A DNA stretch of 64,000 nt, taken from contig MEHQ01002939.1 of the NCBI GenBank assembly GCA_008828725.1, positions 124,001-188,000 of the forward strand. Direction: 5' to 3'. Below are positions 48,901 through 59,638 of the stretch, piece after piece. The position numbers were made by a program, and so were the translations under genes. Each line of letters opens with the position of its first letter. Within the stretch, counting starts at the first letter, position 1. The notes below the pieces were generated by a model, which was not told where the DNA came from, searched no databases, and was given only the letters and a program-made list of their open reading frames with translations. The stretch is from Saccharina japonica (taxonomy: Eukaryota; Sar; Phaeophyceae; Laminariales; Laminariaceae).

Positions 48901-51774
48901 GAAGATGATGCGCCAGAACGTGAGAGCCAATGTCGCAGTTTTTTGTTTTTTGTTCGGAAGCCGCAGTGTCCCGGCTATACGTACGTACGTACGTACTCGT
49001 AGCGCGTTCGCGGCCCCAGCCCATTTCTTATGGTGTGCGGTTGCGATTGGGCTGTGTGTGCCGTTGCGGAAGAAGGGAGTCGCAACGGGGGCGTCGCTTG
49101 GAGACGATGCATGCCCCCCCACCCACACACACACAAAACCTATGCCGAAGACTGATCGCTGCCGTTATTTTGTCTGAAGGCGTTTTTGTGCCGGGGGGTG
49201 CTGGATGGTGGAGTCAGCGGCTGTGTTCACTGCTGTAGGTGGCCACGCCAGTGCCACAAGGTGCACGCAGAGCGATAGATCGATCGATCGCCGTAGGGTG
49301 CCGCTCGGGTTCGAGAAGCTTACCGGTCCCGGAACATCTCGGACTCGGTTTCCGGCTGTCAGTCCTCTCTTTCTAGCCGACCGCGAATGAATAGCGGGCG
49401 GAAGGTTTGTTTGATCCATCCTGGGACCTACTTACCGCCATATCTGCGTTTATTTGCTCTCCCCCCCGAAAGGGGCGCATGGTCAATGGTCTAATGACTT
49501 AAGGCAAGCAACAACTGAGTACACCCCCCCCGCTTCCCCCCCACCCCCCGTTTTTGTGTTCGGTCGTCGCACAGCGTTACGTTCAGCGAGGACCGGATGG
49601 AGGAGGCGAGCGTGGTGAGGGGACGTTTCCAGCGGTTCCTTGCCCTGGCCGACGCAGCGATAGGCGATGAGATGGAGAGCCGAAGAGCCGGGGCCGGAGC
49701 CGGAGCCGGTGCCGAGCGTCGCTGGGGAGACAGGGAGAAGCGGCTTGTCGAGGAGACATCTACGTGCCGCAGGTGAGAGCTTTATTTACCCCCTCGCCTC
49801 TCAAAAAGCGCCGACAGTCACTTACTTGCTGCTGGCGTGAAACAGCCGGTGCTGCCATGCGCACACGGCGGGTGGTGTCGCGATTTTCGTTTTGTTTTGG
49901 TCAGGCGTTCTTCTTTTGGCTCTCCGTCGCCCGACGAATGGAAAATGTTTGTACCTTTTTTCAAGACATCGGGCGGCGGTTTTTTGGAGTAGAGGCGGAT
50001 GAAAGTATGTACCAGATATTTTAGCTTTCAAGGCGTTGGGGGGCTGCTTCTGCTTTTTTTTTTGCCCCGCAGAGGGAGCAACGAGAAACGCTTTGTGTGC
50101 CGGCGCGACCGCGAGGGAGTGTCCTGTGGCATGTTTTTAAGGGAGGCATACCTATGAGCGTGACCGAGCGTGCGCGTTGCTCTGAGTTTTGGTGGTTAGT
50201 GTCCCTAGCGTCGCATCCCCGTTCGCGTGACCCACGGTGCTCCGTCTCGAAAGGGATGCGTGGTCAATGGTCAAATGAGTAAGGGAAGCAACAAATGAGT
50301 ACCCCCCCCCCCCCCCAGCGGCGGGGTTTCCCCTTATAATGGGGCGTGCTTGTCGGCTGCTTCCGAACAGCGTTTCCATGAGCCCGGCGAAGAAGTGCGA
50401 GCTGTTCGAGGAACTTCTTTCAAAGGCGCAATGTTGGTCGTTCTGTTATTTTTGCTTATGGAAACCACCTTGGCGGGCACAAGTAACCCGCCCTCCTCCC
50501 CTGTTTTTACTCAGGAGGATAGAACGCAGCCGTAGACTGCCTGGACGCTTATCATCGCAGCAACCCCCCCCCCTCTCGCAACCCTCGGCCCCTATTTATG
50601 CACCGCAAAGGCTTCTTAACGCTCTCCCTCCAACGCTTCTGCCGCCACATCCACAGCCGCCGTCAATACCGTTTTTGCCGCCGCGTCCCCCCTCACCTTA
50701 AGCCCCTTTCGAGCTACGTAGCTGCGTGTTCTTGGGGACAGACTACTTGAAAATAGAGTGGGGTCATTTCTGCTGTGCAAAAGAAAGGTTAGCCCCCCAC
50801 CTTCACCCCACCCCACCCCACCCCACCCCACCCCGCCCCCACTTCACCCGACCTCCACCTGCCACCCCACCCTCGCCCCAGCCGTCCACGGCCGATCGGC
50901 CCAATCCCCCCCAGGGCCGCCCAGGCGCCGAGTCCGGCATATCCCGCCCTCACCGCCGTCGCTACAAAGGGCCCCACCCCCGCACCCCACCCAACTCCCC
51001 ACCCTCCACCCCACACAGCGCTCCGCTTTTGCCATCGACGCAGGGAGGTGCGCCTCGCGCTGAGCGACGACTTCGACACCCCCAGGGCGGTGAGGCACTT
51101 GGCAGCCCTCTGCGCTCTTGTCTCGAGCCACCTGAACGACATCAAGGGGGGAGCGCTCGCGTTAAGGCCGGTCGTGTCCGCCGCAAATTACGCAGCGGAG
51201 TCGCTGGCGCTGCTGGGGGTGGGGAGCAGCGTGGGGCGCGCAGGCGGGGAGTTCGCGCGACGGAAAGAGGGGCTGGCGGGGGGGGGCGAGGGGGGGGGGG
51301 GGCGGTTGGGGGGGGGGGGAGGGGGGGCGCTGGAGCGAGGTCGGAGGAAGCGCTGCCGCCCGCGCGAGATGTTATTGCGGCCATGGTGGATTTTCGGAGG
51401 CTTGTGCGAAAGCATGTCCTGGAGCGGAACTTGAACAAGAACCTCGCGTCCGCGAAGCTAATGAAAAGGTGATTGCTTTGTGATTTGTTTTTTTGGGGAG
51501 CACTCTTATGTATCGGTAAGCTTCCTCCTCGTCTTCCTCATACGCCTCTTCCCTCTCCTCCTCCTCCTCCTCCTCCTCCTCCTCTTTGTGACTGAACAAT
51601 GGTGGTGTGTGTCACCGCGCGTTGCCGCGGTGTTTGACGGGCAGCACTGAAGTGGTCTACACGCATTGTGTAGAATGCTGCTGATATGTCAGCTTTTTAC
51701 AGCTTGTTGTGATGCTGCTGCTCGCTGTTACTCGTAGCTGCTACTTCTGCTACGCGTACTGCTTGTTGCTACTA

Positions 51775-51822
<48 letters not shown>

Positions 51823-52290
51823 GCACTTTTGCTTGCTGTTACCGCTGGTCCATCACATACACGTGTTTTCTGTTATTCACGGTACGTGTCTAACCCTTCA
51901 CAACCCGTCCCCGCCTGGCGCCCATTGCCACGCTCCGCCTCACGCAGAGACTTGCTGCAGCTCCTAGACTTCACGCGGGACGAAACCCTGCCGCGTCTAG
52001 GTGTCCACGTTCACGACGACGCCGATAACGAGTGCATGTGGATGCTGCTCCCTCCGAACCGCCGGCACGGGAAACGAAAGCCAGGCGACGACATCGACCA
52101 GGACTCCGCGCAGGAGTCCACCCCGGCTGCCGCGGGTGGGGACACAACGTCGGGGTCCGATGTTGGTGGCCGGGAAGGGGGGGATCGGGCCCCGCTGCCA
52201 CCGCCCCCGTCGTCGCCGCCGCCGCCGCCGCCACCTGGGACCACCGCTCGTGCCGAGGGCGGTGTTCGTTCTCGTCGGAAGGGAGACTAG
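45114..52290 (+). CDS. CARS: Cysteinyl-tRNA synthetase, probably organelle-targeted
   Basis: Eight exons join in phase: 45114-45791, 47023-47213, 48398-48556, 48636-48815, 49575-49772, 51044-51218, 51347-51468 and 51948-52290 (TAG), about 681 residues. The first roughly 90 residues are Ser/Arg/Ala/Thr-rich with little acidity, like a transit peptide. The class I HxGH site is in [57 protein letters not shown] and [10 protein letters not shown] (KMSKS codons 48691-48705) follow. The anticodon-binding helical part includes [12 protein letters not shown] and [15 protein letters not shown]. The end reads [15 protein letters not shown] plus a low-complexity tail of about 80 residues. The enzyme attaches cysteine to tRNA-Cys. 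Two introns are very short and G-rich. An N occurs at 45808, inside intron 1. Confidence 0.9.
46617..46998 (+). repeat. Tandem, truncated long poly-C-family members
   Basis: A tail fragment (GAGGGTCTATGGCCATACGA) is followed by GAAATTAAATTAACTCACTG and a near-complete unit ending ACATGAGTACAC. A third partial unit starts at CTGTCTGCCTGGTTGGTGAA and ends ATGGGTACACCCC. It lies in intron 1 of the cysteinyl-tRNA synthetase. Confidence 0.6.
48557..48635 (+). other. G-rich 79-bp mini-intron
   Basis: Read through, the frame is lost at an 18-G run (48614-48631). Splicing GTGTGG at 48557 to GCAAG at 48635 joins CEAHG to [11 protein letters not shown] in phase 2, which restores the cysteinyl-tRNA synthetase sequence. 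The acceptor is preceded by G rather than a pyrimidine tract. A sequencing error in the G run is the alternative. Confidence 0.55.
49466..49532 (+). repeat. Short poly-C-tailed repeat
   Basis: CGAAAGGGGCGCATGGTCAA through GGCAAGCAACAACTGAGTAC ends in C-rich sequence. It lies in an intron, just before an exon acceptor. Confidence 0.6.
50239..50317 (+). repeat. Short poly-C-tailed repeat
   Basis: GCTCCGTCTCGAAAGGGATG through GCAACAAATGAGTAC ends in about 15 C. It lies in an intron of the cysteinyl-tRNA synthetase. Confidence 0.65.
50700..50790 (-). repeat. CCAAGTAGTTTGTCCCC-family copy, inverted
   Basis: The reverse complement reads GCAGAAATGACCCCACTC then CAAGTAGTCTGTCCCCAAGA, close to 1710-1765. 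Confidence 0.5.
51219..51346 (+). other. G-rich 128-bp mini-intron
   Basis: The frame again breaks in a G-rich tract (51278-51328). Removing 51219 (GTGGGG) to 51346 (CGGAG) joins ESLALLG to [16 protein letters not shown] at phase 0, restoring the family pattern. This is the second G-rich short intron in the gene. Homopolymer sequencing error is the alternative. Confidence 0.5.
51778..51821. repeat. (CTG)n microsatellite
   Basis: A perfect CTG array of about 14 units in the last intron of the cysteinyl-tRNA synthetase. A smaller GCT array lies at 45942-45977 in its first intron. Confidence 0.9.
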
Positions 52291-53019
52291 CACTCGTGAA
52301 CACCTATTATAGCGGGCACGAAGCTCTACCGTTGTACGAGCGGAAACGGAACTGAAGAGGGGGGCCGTGATCCGGGTCATTTGTTTTGAGGGCGTGTCGA
52401 TTTTTTTCGGGCGGGGGAAGGAGGCGCCAGCTCAAGCGCGTCGACGGACTTGATAGCAGTACGTAGTACTAGCCTGCTTGGACGATTGTTTGGGATTTTT
52501 TAGGGTGCTGAGGAGAACTTGATGGAAGGGGGAGGGGTGGGGGGGGGGGGGGAGAAAAAAAAAAAAAAAAAAAAAAAAAAGGTCCTGTCGATCGATCTTG
52601 CGAAGCTCGTAGCGACGGGCAACTTTTTATTAATTAATGAATGCTTCAGCGCCTGGCAGAAAAAAATGGGTCGCCGGTATAAACCACAAACGATTGACGC
52701 ATGCTACGATAGAGGTGCACCATGTTTTTTCTGAGCTCCTCACTTAAGGAGCGTCATACCTCACCGAAAATATATATTTTGGAGGAAAGTGAAAGTGCTG
52801 CCGGATGAGAAATCTCATGACCGAAGTAAATTCTGAAACATTATTCGTCACAAAAGTGAAAGTCCGACGAATTTGGGTTAAGGAGCCCGATCGTTCAGAA
52901 AAAAAATCAGCCAAAAAGTGCTACCTCTACCGTAGCACGCGTCGATTGCAACGATTATCCGTCCAACTATTATTTTGTGTGATCATTTGTTCCTGCTATT
53001 TAATGTTGGTCTGAATTGG
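52291..53019. other. Intergenic, no gene seen
   Basis: Contains a G run followed by an A run (52535-52580) and AT-rich sequence. No exon supported. Confidence 0.45.
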
Positions 53020-53165
53020 CCGCCGACTTGTTCAGTCACCGTGTTTGTCCTTTAAGATGTACTCGGATGTATTTTGTTTGTAGCGGTCGACGGAAGTCGT
53101 CGATGCAACGGAAAACAGCAAACAAGGAGGCGTGGTAGCCGAACTGTGCAGCGCTTAGACTGGGT
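53020..53165. repeat. Dispersed repeat, copy 2 (partner at 2058-2225)
   Basis: GCCGACTTGTTCAGTCACCG through AGTCGTCGATGCAACGGAAA matches the block order at 2058-2225 with substitutions and indels. It lies just upstream of the LINE fragment. Confidence 0.45.
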
Positions 53166-53589
53166 TCCGAATGCATCTGCGTAGGAACAGGAACCCCAGA
53201 GAGATACAAATTGTCTGTGGTCTCAAAACGATTAATACGACACAGGGGTGGTACGTTTTGTTAGACAATACAGAAAGACTTCGTCATAAAAAAATGAATG
53301 AAGATGTAAAAACAAAAAGCAAAGAAAGCGATTACTCCGAACAGTCGAATAGCAAAGAAAAAAAACACCAAGAACGAGTGGAAGGAAAATACCCCTACGA
53401 GCCTGAGGCAAGATGGATACGCAACGGGGCAAAACATACATACACACACGCCAGCAACCCAGGTATACTTGGAATGGGAAAAAAAAACGGAAGACCAAGC
53501 AACACAAACTGTCGGGGCGTTCCTGCATACGACAAAGAAAATGCACAGAGATACTGCCGTAGTACCCTCTCTCTGTCATTACCCCCCTC

Positions 53590-54870
53590 TCCCCAAAGTA
53601 CGCTATCACCTAACCTATTCAAGGTATATATTAATGACATGAGAGTAGCAGTAGAAGCAGCATCGCAGGGGGTCACGGTGGGGGAAGATACGGTGCCGGA
53701 ATTGATGTTTGCGGATGATTTCGTCTGCATATCAGAAACACCCGAAGGACTGCAGAAATAAATAGAGAAGGCACCAGAGTACGCCAGGAAGTGGAGAGTG
53801 ACGGCGAACGTAAAAAAGTGCGCAGTAGTTGTATGTAACGAAGATAAGGAGAGTCCGGTAACTTGTAAGTGGAAGTGGGGAGAAGATAAATTACCGATCG
53901 TAGACCAGTATACGTACCTTGGCATAGAGATCTCAAAAGATTGCTCTTGGGATGCATACATAAATACAGTAATAGGCAAGGGTAAGGCACACGTAGGCAA
54001 GATGGAAGCAGTCCTAACAGACTCGCACCTTGACACTAGAATTAAGAGATGTATACTGATGAATGTGATTGTACCAAAGATAGAATATGCAGGAGAAGTA
54101 TGGGAAGGGAATGCGAAGCTCGTGAAACAGCTGAAAACAGTACAGATGACAACAGCTAAAAAAGTATTAGGATGCTCAAGTACGACGAGTAATACAGTAT
54201 TGAGAGCAGAACTGGGAATGTACCCACTTAAGACAAATACGTAAAGACGTGCGTAAGTTGAAATGGCAATATAAAGTAAAGAACATGCCAAATAAGAGGT
54301 TGCCAGCCATAGCTGATAAAGCTGTATGGGAGAAAGTAACAAAGGGCGAGCTGGAATAAGGTGGGATAGCGTAGCCGAGAAAGTATGGAAGGATATAGGA
54401 AACCAAAAAGAGATGCTGGCCATAGAGAAATTTAGCGGATACAAGACAGAAGTAAAAGAAAGGATGGAAAGAAGGGAAAGGCTAGCGTTAAGAAATAAGG
54501 CGGAAGGGGAAGAACACTTGGAGATATACGGGAGTTGAGAGAAGGAATAGGAAGGGAAAAGTATCTGCACGGCCCGATGTACTTCGCGAAAAAGCTGAAA
54601 TTGCGATTTGGTGTTGGGGACCTGGACCTGCCAGAAAGAAGAAGGAGGTATACCAGTAGCGGGGAGGAGGAGGAAGTAGATACACAAATGTGCCCTTGTG
54701 GCAAAGCCATAGAGAGTAGAATTCGCATAGTGGGAGAATGTGAAAGGTACAAGGAGGAAAGGGATGTGTTATAGGAGATGATAAAAATAGGCGAGTGTGA
54801 CATGGAGCAGTTTAGTACACTATATATTAGCGAGAAAACGATCGCTATCTTAGGAGATAGATGGTGACCA
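53590..54870 (+). pseudogene. LINE fragment: reverse transcriptase palm to C-terminal Cys/His region
   Basis: The frame from about 53600 reads LSPNLFKVYINDMRVAVEAA then ELMFADDFVCISETPEGLQ, the FADD form of the reverse transcriptase catalytic motif. After a stop at about 53761 it continues RKWRVTANVKKCAVVVCNE, YTYLGIEISKDCSWDAYIN (YLG motif), and then shifted frames to CPCGKAIESRIRIVGECERY, a C..C...C pattern typical of LINE C-termini. The 5' part, including the endonuclease, is missing and there are stops and frameshifts. A related antisense copy lies at 12180-13440. Confidence 0.75.
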
Positions 54871-54980
54871 CAGGCGACGAAACAGGAAAGGGATAAGATT
54901 AGCAAAAAAAAACTTTGTAATATATGGAATCAACAATGAGCGCCCAAGTGTTGGAGGTGTCTCTATTAGGAGTAGGAACG

Positions 54981-55090
54981 GTGCTCCGTCTCGAAAGGGA
55001 TGCGTGGTCAATGGTCAAATGACTAAGGCAAGCAACAAATGAGTACGCCCCCCCCCCCCCCCCGAGCCCCCCCCCCCCCCCCCCCTCCCC
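54981..55090 (+). repeat. Short poly-C-tailed repeat with long C tract
   Basis: GTGCTCCGTCTCGAAAGGGA through GCAACAAATGAGTACG is followed by about 40 bases of almost pure C. It lies about 100 bp downstream of the LINE fragment. Confidence 0.65.
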
Positions 55091-55869
55091 ATTGCCCCCC
55101 CACCCCCCAAAACAAACAAAAAATGGCCGAAAAAATTGTCAAAACGCACACTACTATTAATAGTGTTATCTCCGAGGATTTTGTTTTTGACGAAGTCCCC
55201 CCTACCTCTCTCTGTGTTATCCCCCGGGGTTTTTTGTTTAGCATCAGCAATTGTTGGTTGTGTAACTATCTCCATGCTTAAAAATCAATATCGTTTCAAC
55301 TCGACTGGAAAGAGAGGAAGAGCGAAGAGAGATGGAGGGAGGGGGGCATGGACAGCGAGAGGGAGGCAGGGAGGGGGGGGGGGGGGGAGGGTCGGCCACT
55401 TGAAAGGAGTCGAGGGGGGCAGAGTGCACCACGAGGAGGGGCAGCAGTGGCCAGCAGTTTTCCCCGTAGTTTTTAAACGTGTGTCCGTGAGATCACAGAC
55501 GGTCTCTTTCGGATTGGGACTGCTCCTACTTGAGGTGCTCGTATTCTTGTAGAAGAGTTGAAAGCGATACTGGGGCAGTACACAGCCCTGTAAGTGACGG
55601 CGCGTTCGACGAAGGAGGAGGGAAACAGCATCACATCACACAGGCGGCCCCAAACGACCCAAGACTTGGCGCACAGATGATCGCTTCTTTCGCCGTCGTG
55701 TGCCCACGGCGCCGGGGACGACCTCGGCCGCGCTCGTGTCGCGCCCCTACGGCTGCTCGTGCGGGGGGCACCGGCTAACTGAAAGATGTGTACAAAGTGG
55801 ATCGTCGTGGTTGTACCGAGGTCTGGAGAGGACCTTCAGTAAATTAGCACAGGAGGATGATAATTAAAT
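55091..55869. other. Intergenic, no gene seen
   Basis: Includes a G run near 55372-55387 and no recognisable exon. The last nine bases (55861-55869) are the left target duplication of the next element. Confidence 0.4.
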
Positions 55870-56678
55870 GGGCGATAACCAAAAACGGGTATACCCGGTC
55901 GGCTTTCACTCAAAAACGGGTATACCCTGGAACCAAGTAAAAAACACACCCAGCGAGCCACGCGATTGGCCAAAACAAAATTGTACCCATTTTTGAGAGA
56001 TAATGTCCCGGGTACAACTGTAAATGCCTATTATGCTTGGCTTTCAACCGTTTTTGGTTATTAATTTTGCTTAAACCACTTGCCTACAGTGTGCCTCGCT
56101 CTCCACTGCGTCTGCGCCCGCTCTTTCGTTGTTTCATTTTGGCCCTTTCATTTTCTTCCAAACCTTTTCACAATTCACTTGAACTCTATTCAACCATTTT
56201 ACGCATCTGGGCACGTACTTCTTCAGAATGATACGACCATCCACCTATGTATGATATGTTGTCGTATGTATACCCAGCAGTACCAACATACCAGGTACCT
56301 GGTATATGTTTTTACTGTAATACGACTGCTTTGCTGTAGTATAGGTTGCATTTCAAGTAGACCCTGAGACCAAGTAAAACACACATTCATTCATGCTTGC
56401 CGCCAGAACCCTCGGCCTCTAAATACCCCTGACCCACGGCCCTGCTTCCGATCCCACCCGGACCTGAGCCCTCCAAACATAATGTGGACGCGTTTAAGTA
56501 TATAGTTGGGCGCCGACAAGTGTGCCTGGTTGTCACTATCCCTCAGAAACGGACACAATGTGGTTTTGGCCAATCTATCCCGTGATGGCTCGTGGGATGT
56601 GTTGTTTTGACTCGATTCCATTATGTACCCGTTTTTGACTCCGACCGGAGCGGGTGTACCCGTTTTTGGTTATTGCCC
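55870..56678. mobile_element. Non-autonomous Mutator-like element (809 bp)
   Basis: Left end GGGCGATAACCAAAAACGGG and inverted right end GGGCAATAACCAAAAACGGG match except at one base and continue TAYACCCG. A second AAAAACGGGTA block lies about 25 bp inward on each side. The element is bounded by the 9-bp duplication TAATTAAAT (55861-55869 and 56679-56687). No transposase frame is present. Confidence 0.75.
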
Positions 56679-59638
56679 TAATTAAATTGTAGGAAGCCCA
56701 TCCATGCTGGCATCCTCCAGCAGTTGTGCCGAGGTGATTCGAAAGGATCAGATTCTTCAGCCGTGCGCGCGAATGGAGGTGTTTTTACGGACGGCGAGGA
56801 GGGTGGGGGACCACAACAAGCGAGCAAAAAAGCGAGAGGGAGAATTGTTCATTCCGCGTCTGTCTGTCCTCGGAAAGAAAGAAATGGCCGTCCTGACAGA
56901 CAGACTGCAGCGATAGATCGATGATGAGATGACCTTGGAAAAACGAAACAGAAAAAGGGGACGAAAACTAGAAAAAGAGGAGAAAGAAGAAGAAAAAGAG
57001 GACAAAACGTTGACGTTGCATGGATATTACGAGTAGCCACAGCTTCTTTTTCTGGTCCTTCCTCCTCGTCTGATCATCGGGCGAACAGAAGGACCCCCCT
57101 TTTTACCCATTACCGCTACTACTACTACTGCGCAATATACCTCGTACTCACTACTATGGATACCAAGTGGATACCTACTCGGTAGCCTAGCGTCTCATCG
57201 TCTCCTTACCACCTTCCACGATAATACCTTTCGTAGCGTACAATATATATAGAGCACCACCGAGGGATCGCACGGAGTGATGGCTTGGCTTGAGTGAAGC
57301 GCTCACCCCCCCCCCCATCACCACCAGCAGCAGGGGCTAAACCGACAAATATGTCCCCCCCCCCCCCCTCAAAACAAAAGTGCGTTGTGCGCTCTGTCTC
57401 CCTCTCATGAAGCGGGAAAAACAAAAGCCTACTAGGAACCATCATACTTTTCTAAAATACCACGCACCGCACCTTCCATCATCAGGAGGTAGGGGTACTA
57501 CTTGCTTACTGTATTTCTACGAGTACTACCTACGCATACGTACCAGGCAATACCACTCACTCAGTGCTGCTGCTGCTTCGCGGGGCCCCCAAAACAATAA
57601 TGTTCTTGTTCAAGCCCGTCGCACCGAGAAGACGGCACACCACAAGCAAGGGACAAAAAGGAGGGATAAAGCCAGCCAAAACTTAAAAGCCTAGCCTGTC
57701 CTGTCTGTGTCGATATCGACCCAAAATAAAAAAGACCCAAAAGTAACAGGCCTTCATAACGGAGGGGGAAAAAAAAACTAACACGGCTGGCTGTTAATAT
57801 TAGCTTCCACCCGCCCGCGATTACGACGAACACCCATGGCCACTCGGCCAGGAAGCGCGCCTATCCTAAATACAAAAATACGAAATCTCCTGACGGATCG
57901 CGGCGACGGCGGTAAGCATTGTTGGCGGCGGCGGCGACGGTGGCGGCGGTAGTGGCGCTGAGCTAAAGCAGCGCGCGGGTGCTACAATACCGCGCGTTTC
58001 CCGAACAGTCGATAAACCCTTCCTTGCCCGGAGTTAGTTACTACTTGCTGCTGCTGTTGCTGCTGTGTAGTTTCGAACTCGTCTCGGCTGTTCTTGCTAC
58101 ACAAAACAAACGCGGCGGTGTGCTACTATGCAACCAACCTTAAAAGAGAAAAGACAAATAGATAGATAGATAGCAGGAGGGTCGTAACCAATCTAATGCG
58201 CACGGGCGGGAAAGACGGGTGACGGGCGGGCACATGACATTGTGTTATTTTGTACCCTCTACAAACAAAAACACCGAGCCAAGCGAGGCAACCAGCGCAC
58301 AAGAAGTGCACACCCACCCGACCCCCCTCCCCTCCCCCTGTTTTCTTTTACCCACCTAGATTGTTTTAAAAAACAGGGGGGGGAAGGGGAAGGGAAAAAG
58401 GGGCTCCCTTCCCTTCCCCTCCTCAACACAAAAAGAACTATCAGATGAATTGACGCGATCGAGACCAGATGAAAAGGTTAACAATCCCCCGTCACGCCTT
58501 CGCACCCACTATGCCAAGAGAAAAAAAAAGAGCTCTCCTCCTTTTACTATCGAGGAGCTGAAACACAAAAACTGAAAATTTGAAGAGTAGTAGCAGGTAT
58601 ATAGAAGGGTATGAACTATACACCCCATGTGACCGCAGAACTTACCACAAAATACACACGTACTACCGCTATATACGTACGTGGTCCCCTTAGGCCGTCG
58701 TAAAATGCACCGCTACCTCCCCCCCCAAACCCCCCCCCCCAACCCCATTCCCCTCGAAAGCTCTCTCGCTCTCCAACAAACGACAATGCTTAGCTTTGCG
58801 TACCGCTCTGCTTATATACAACAACCGCAAGAGCGAGTCAGAAGACCGCCAGTCTGACCTTTATTAACCCTCCACCCTCGACGCATAGTGTCCCTCCCGC
58901 CAAACCTGGCGCGCGGAATGTAAAGGTAGACTACCTACCTACCTCCGTTTTTTTTTTTTGTTGCTCGTCCGATTTTCCTCATGGCAAAGCGCGACAAAAA
59001 ACAAGATTTGCCCTGTCGTCGTCGTCGTCGTCGTCTCCCTCCCCCCTCTTCCACGGCGCCATCGTTTCCAACGGAAAAAAAAAAAAAACACCATCCCAAA
59101 ATTCAACAAAAGCAAAAAACAAAACATCCATGTTTTTTTTTCTCTCTCTTCTCTTTCCTCTCTGAAATAATACAACAAATCAGTTTCCTGATGTGGTCGA
59201 TTAAGACAGATGTTACCATCAATCACGGCCACTTTTGCGATTCTTGATTTCCAGAAAAGTGTCGTCCCGATCAAAATCCCTGATGACGACGATTCATGTC
59301 GACCAAGGATTTTCCACCAATAAAAACACATTCAGATGAAGGAAAAAAATCGACCAATCAGAAAACTGCGGGAAACGATCTTGTCTTTCTGACCAGGCCA
59401 CAAGAAAAAGGCTCTTTCTTCTTTAGCTGGATGATGCCTGCGTTTTCCAGTGCAGGAGCGTTACGCCACGTCGCGTTGCGGTCGCATCGCAGGGCCAGGG
59501 CTGGTTGTGAGGACACACCACAGCAGCTACAAGTAGCAGTAGCTGCGAAAAAAACCTGCACTAGGACAGCCCGCGACTGCTGCGATAACCCCTCCCCCAC
59601 CCAGCAGCCCAAATATGTTATATATTTATAGGTTGGGT
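56679..59638. other. Intergenic, no gene seen
   Basis: About 3 kb of low-complexity sequence: C runs at 57307 and 57357, a GGC-rich patch at about 57920-57955, C-rich 58720-58745, (GTC)n at about 59015-59035. No exon with family resemblance was found on either strand. Confidence 0.45.

Noticed and set aside
50726-51043. Pro-rich N-terminal extension of the 51044 exon
   Set aside because: It is a C-rich intron read through; the acceptor GACGCAG at 51043 fits the phase of the preceding exon.
53395-54687. 430-residue minus-strand open frame
   Set aside because: It is antisense to the LINE reverse transcriptase region, whose plus-strand reading has FADD and YLG motifs; the minus frame shows no family pattern.
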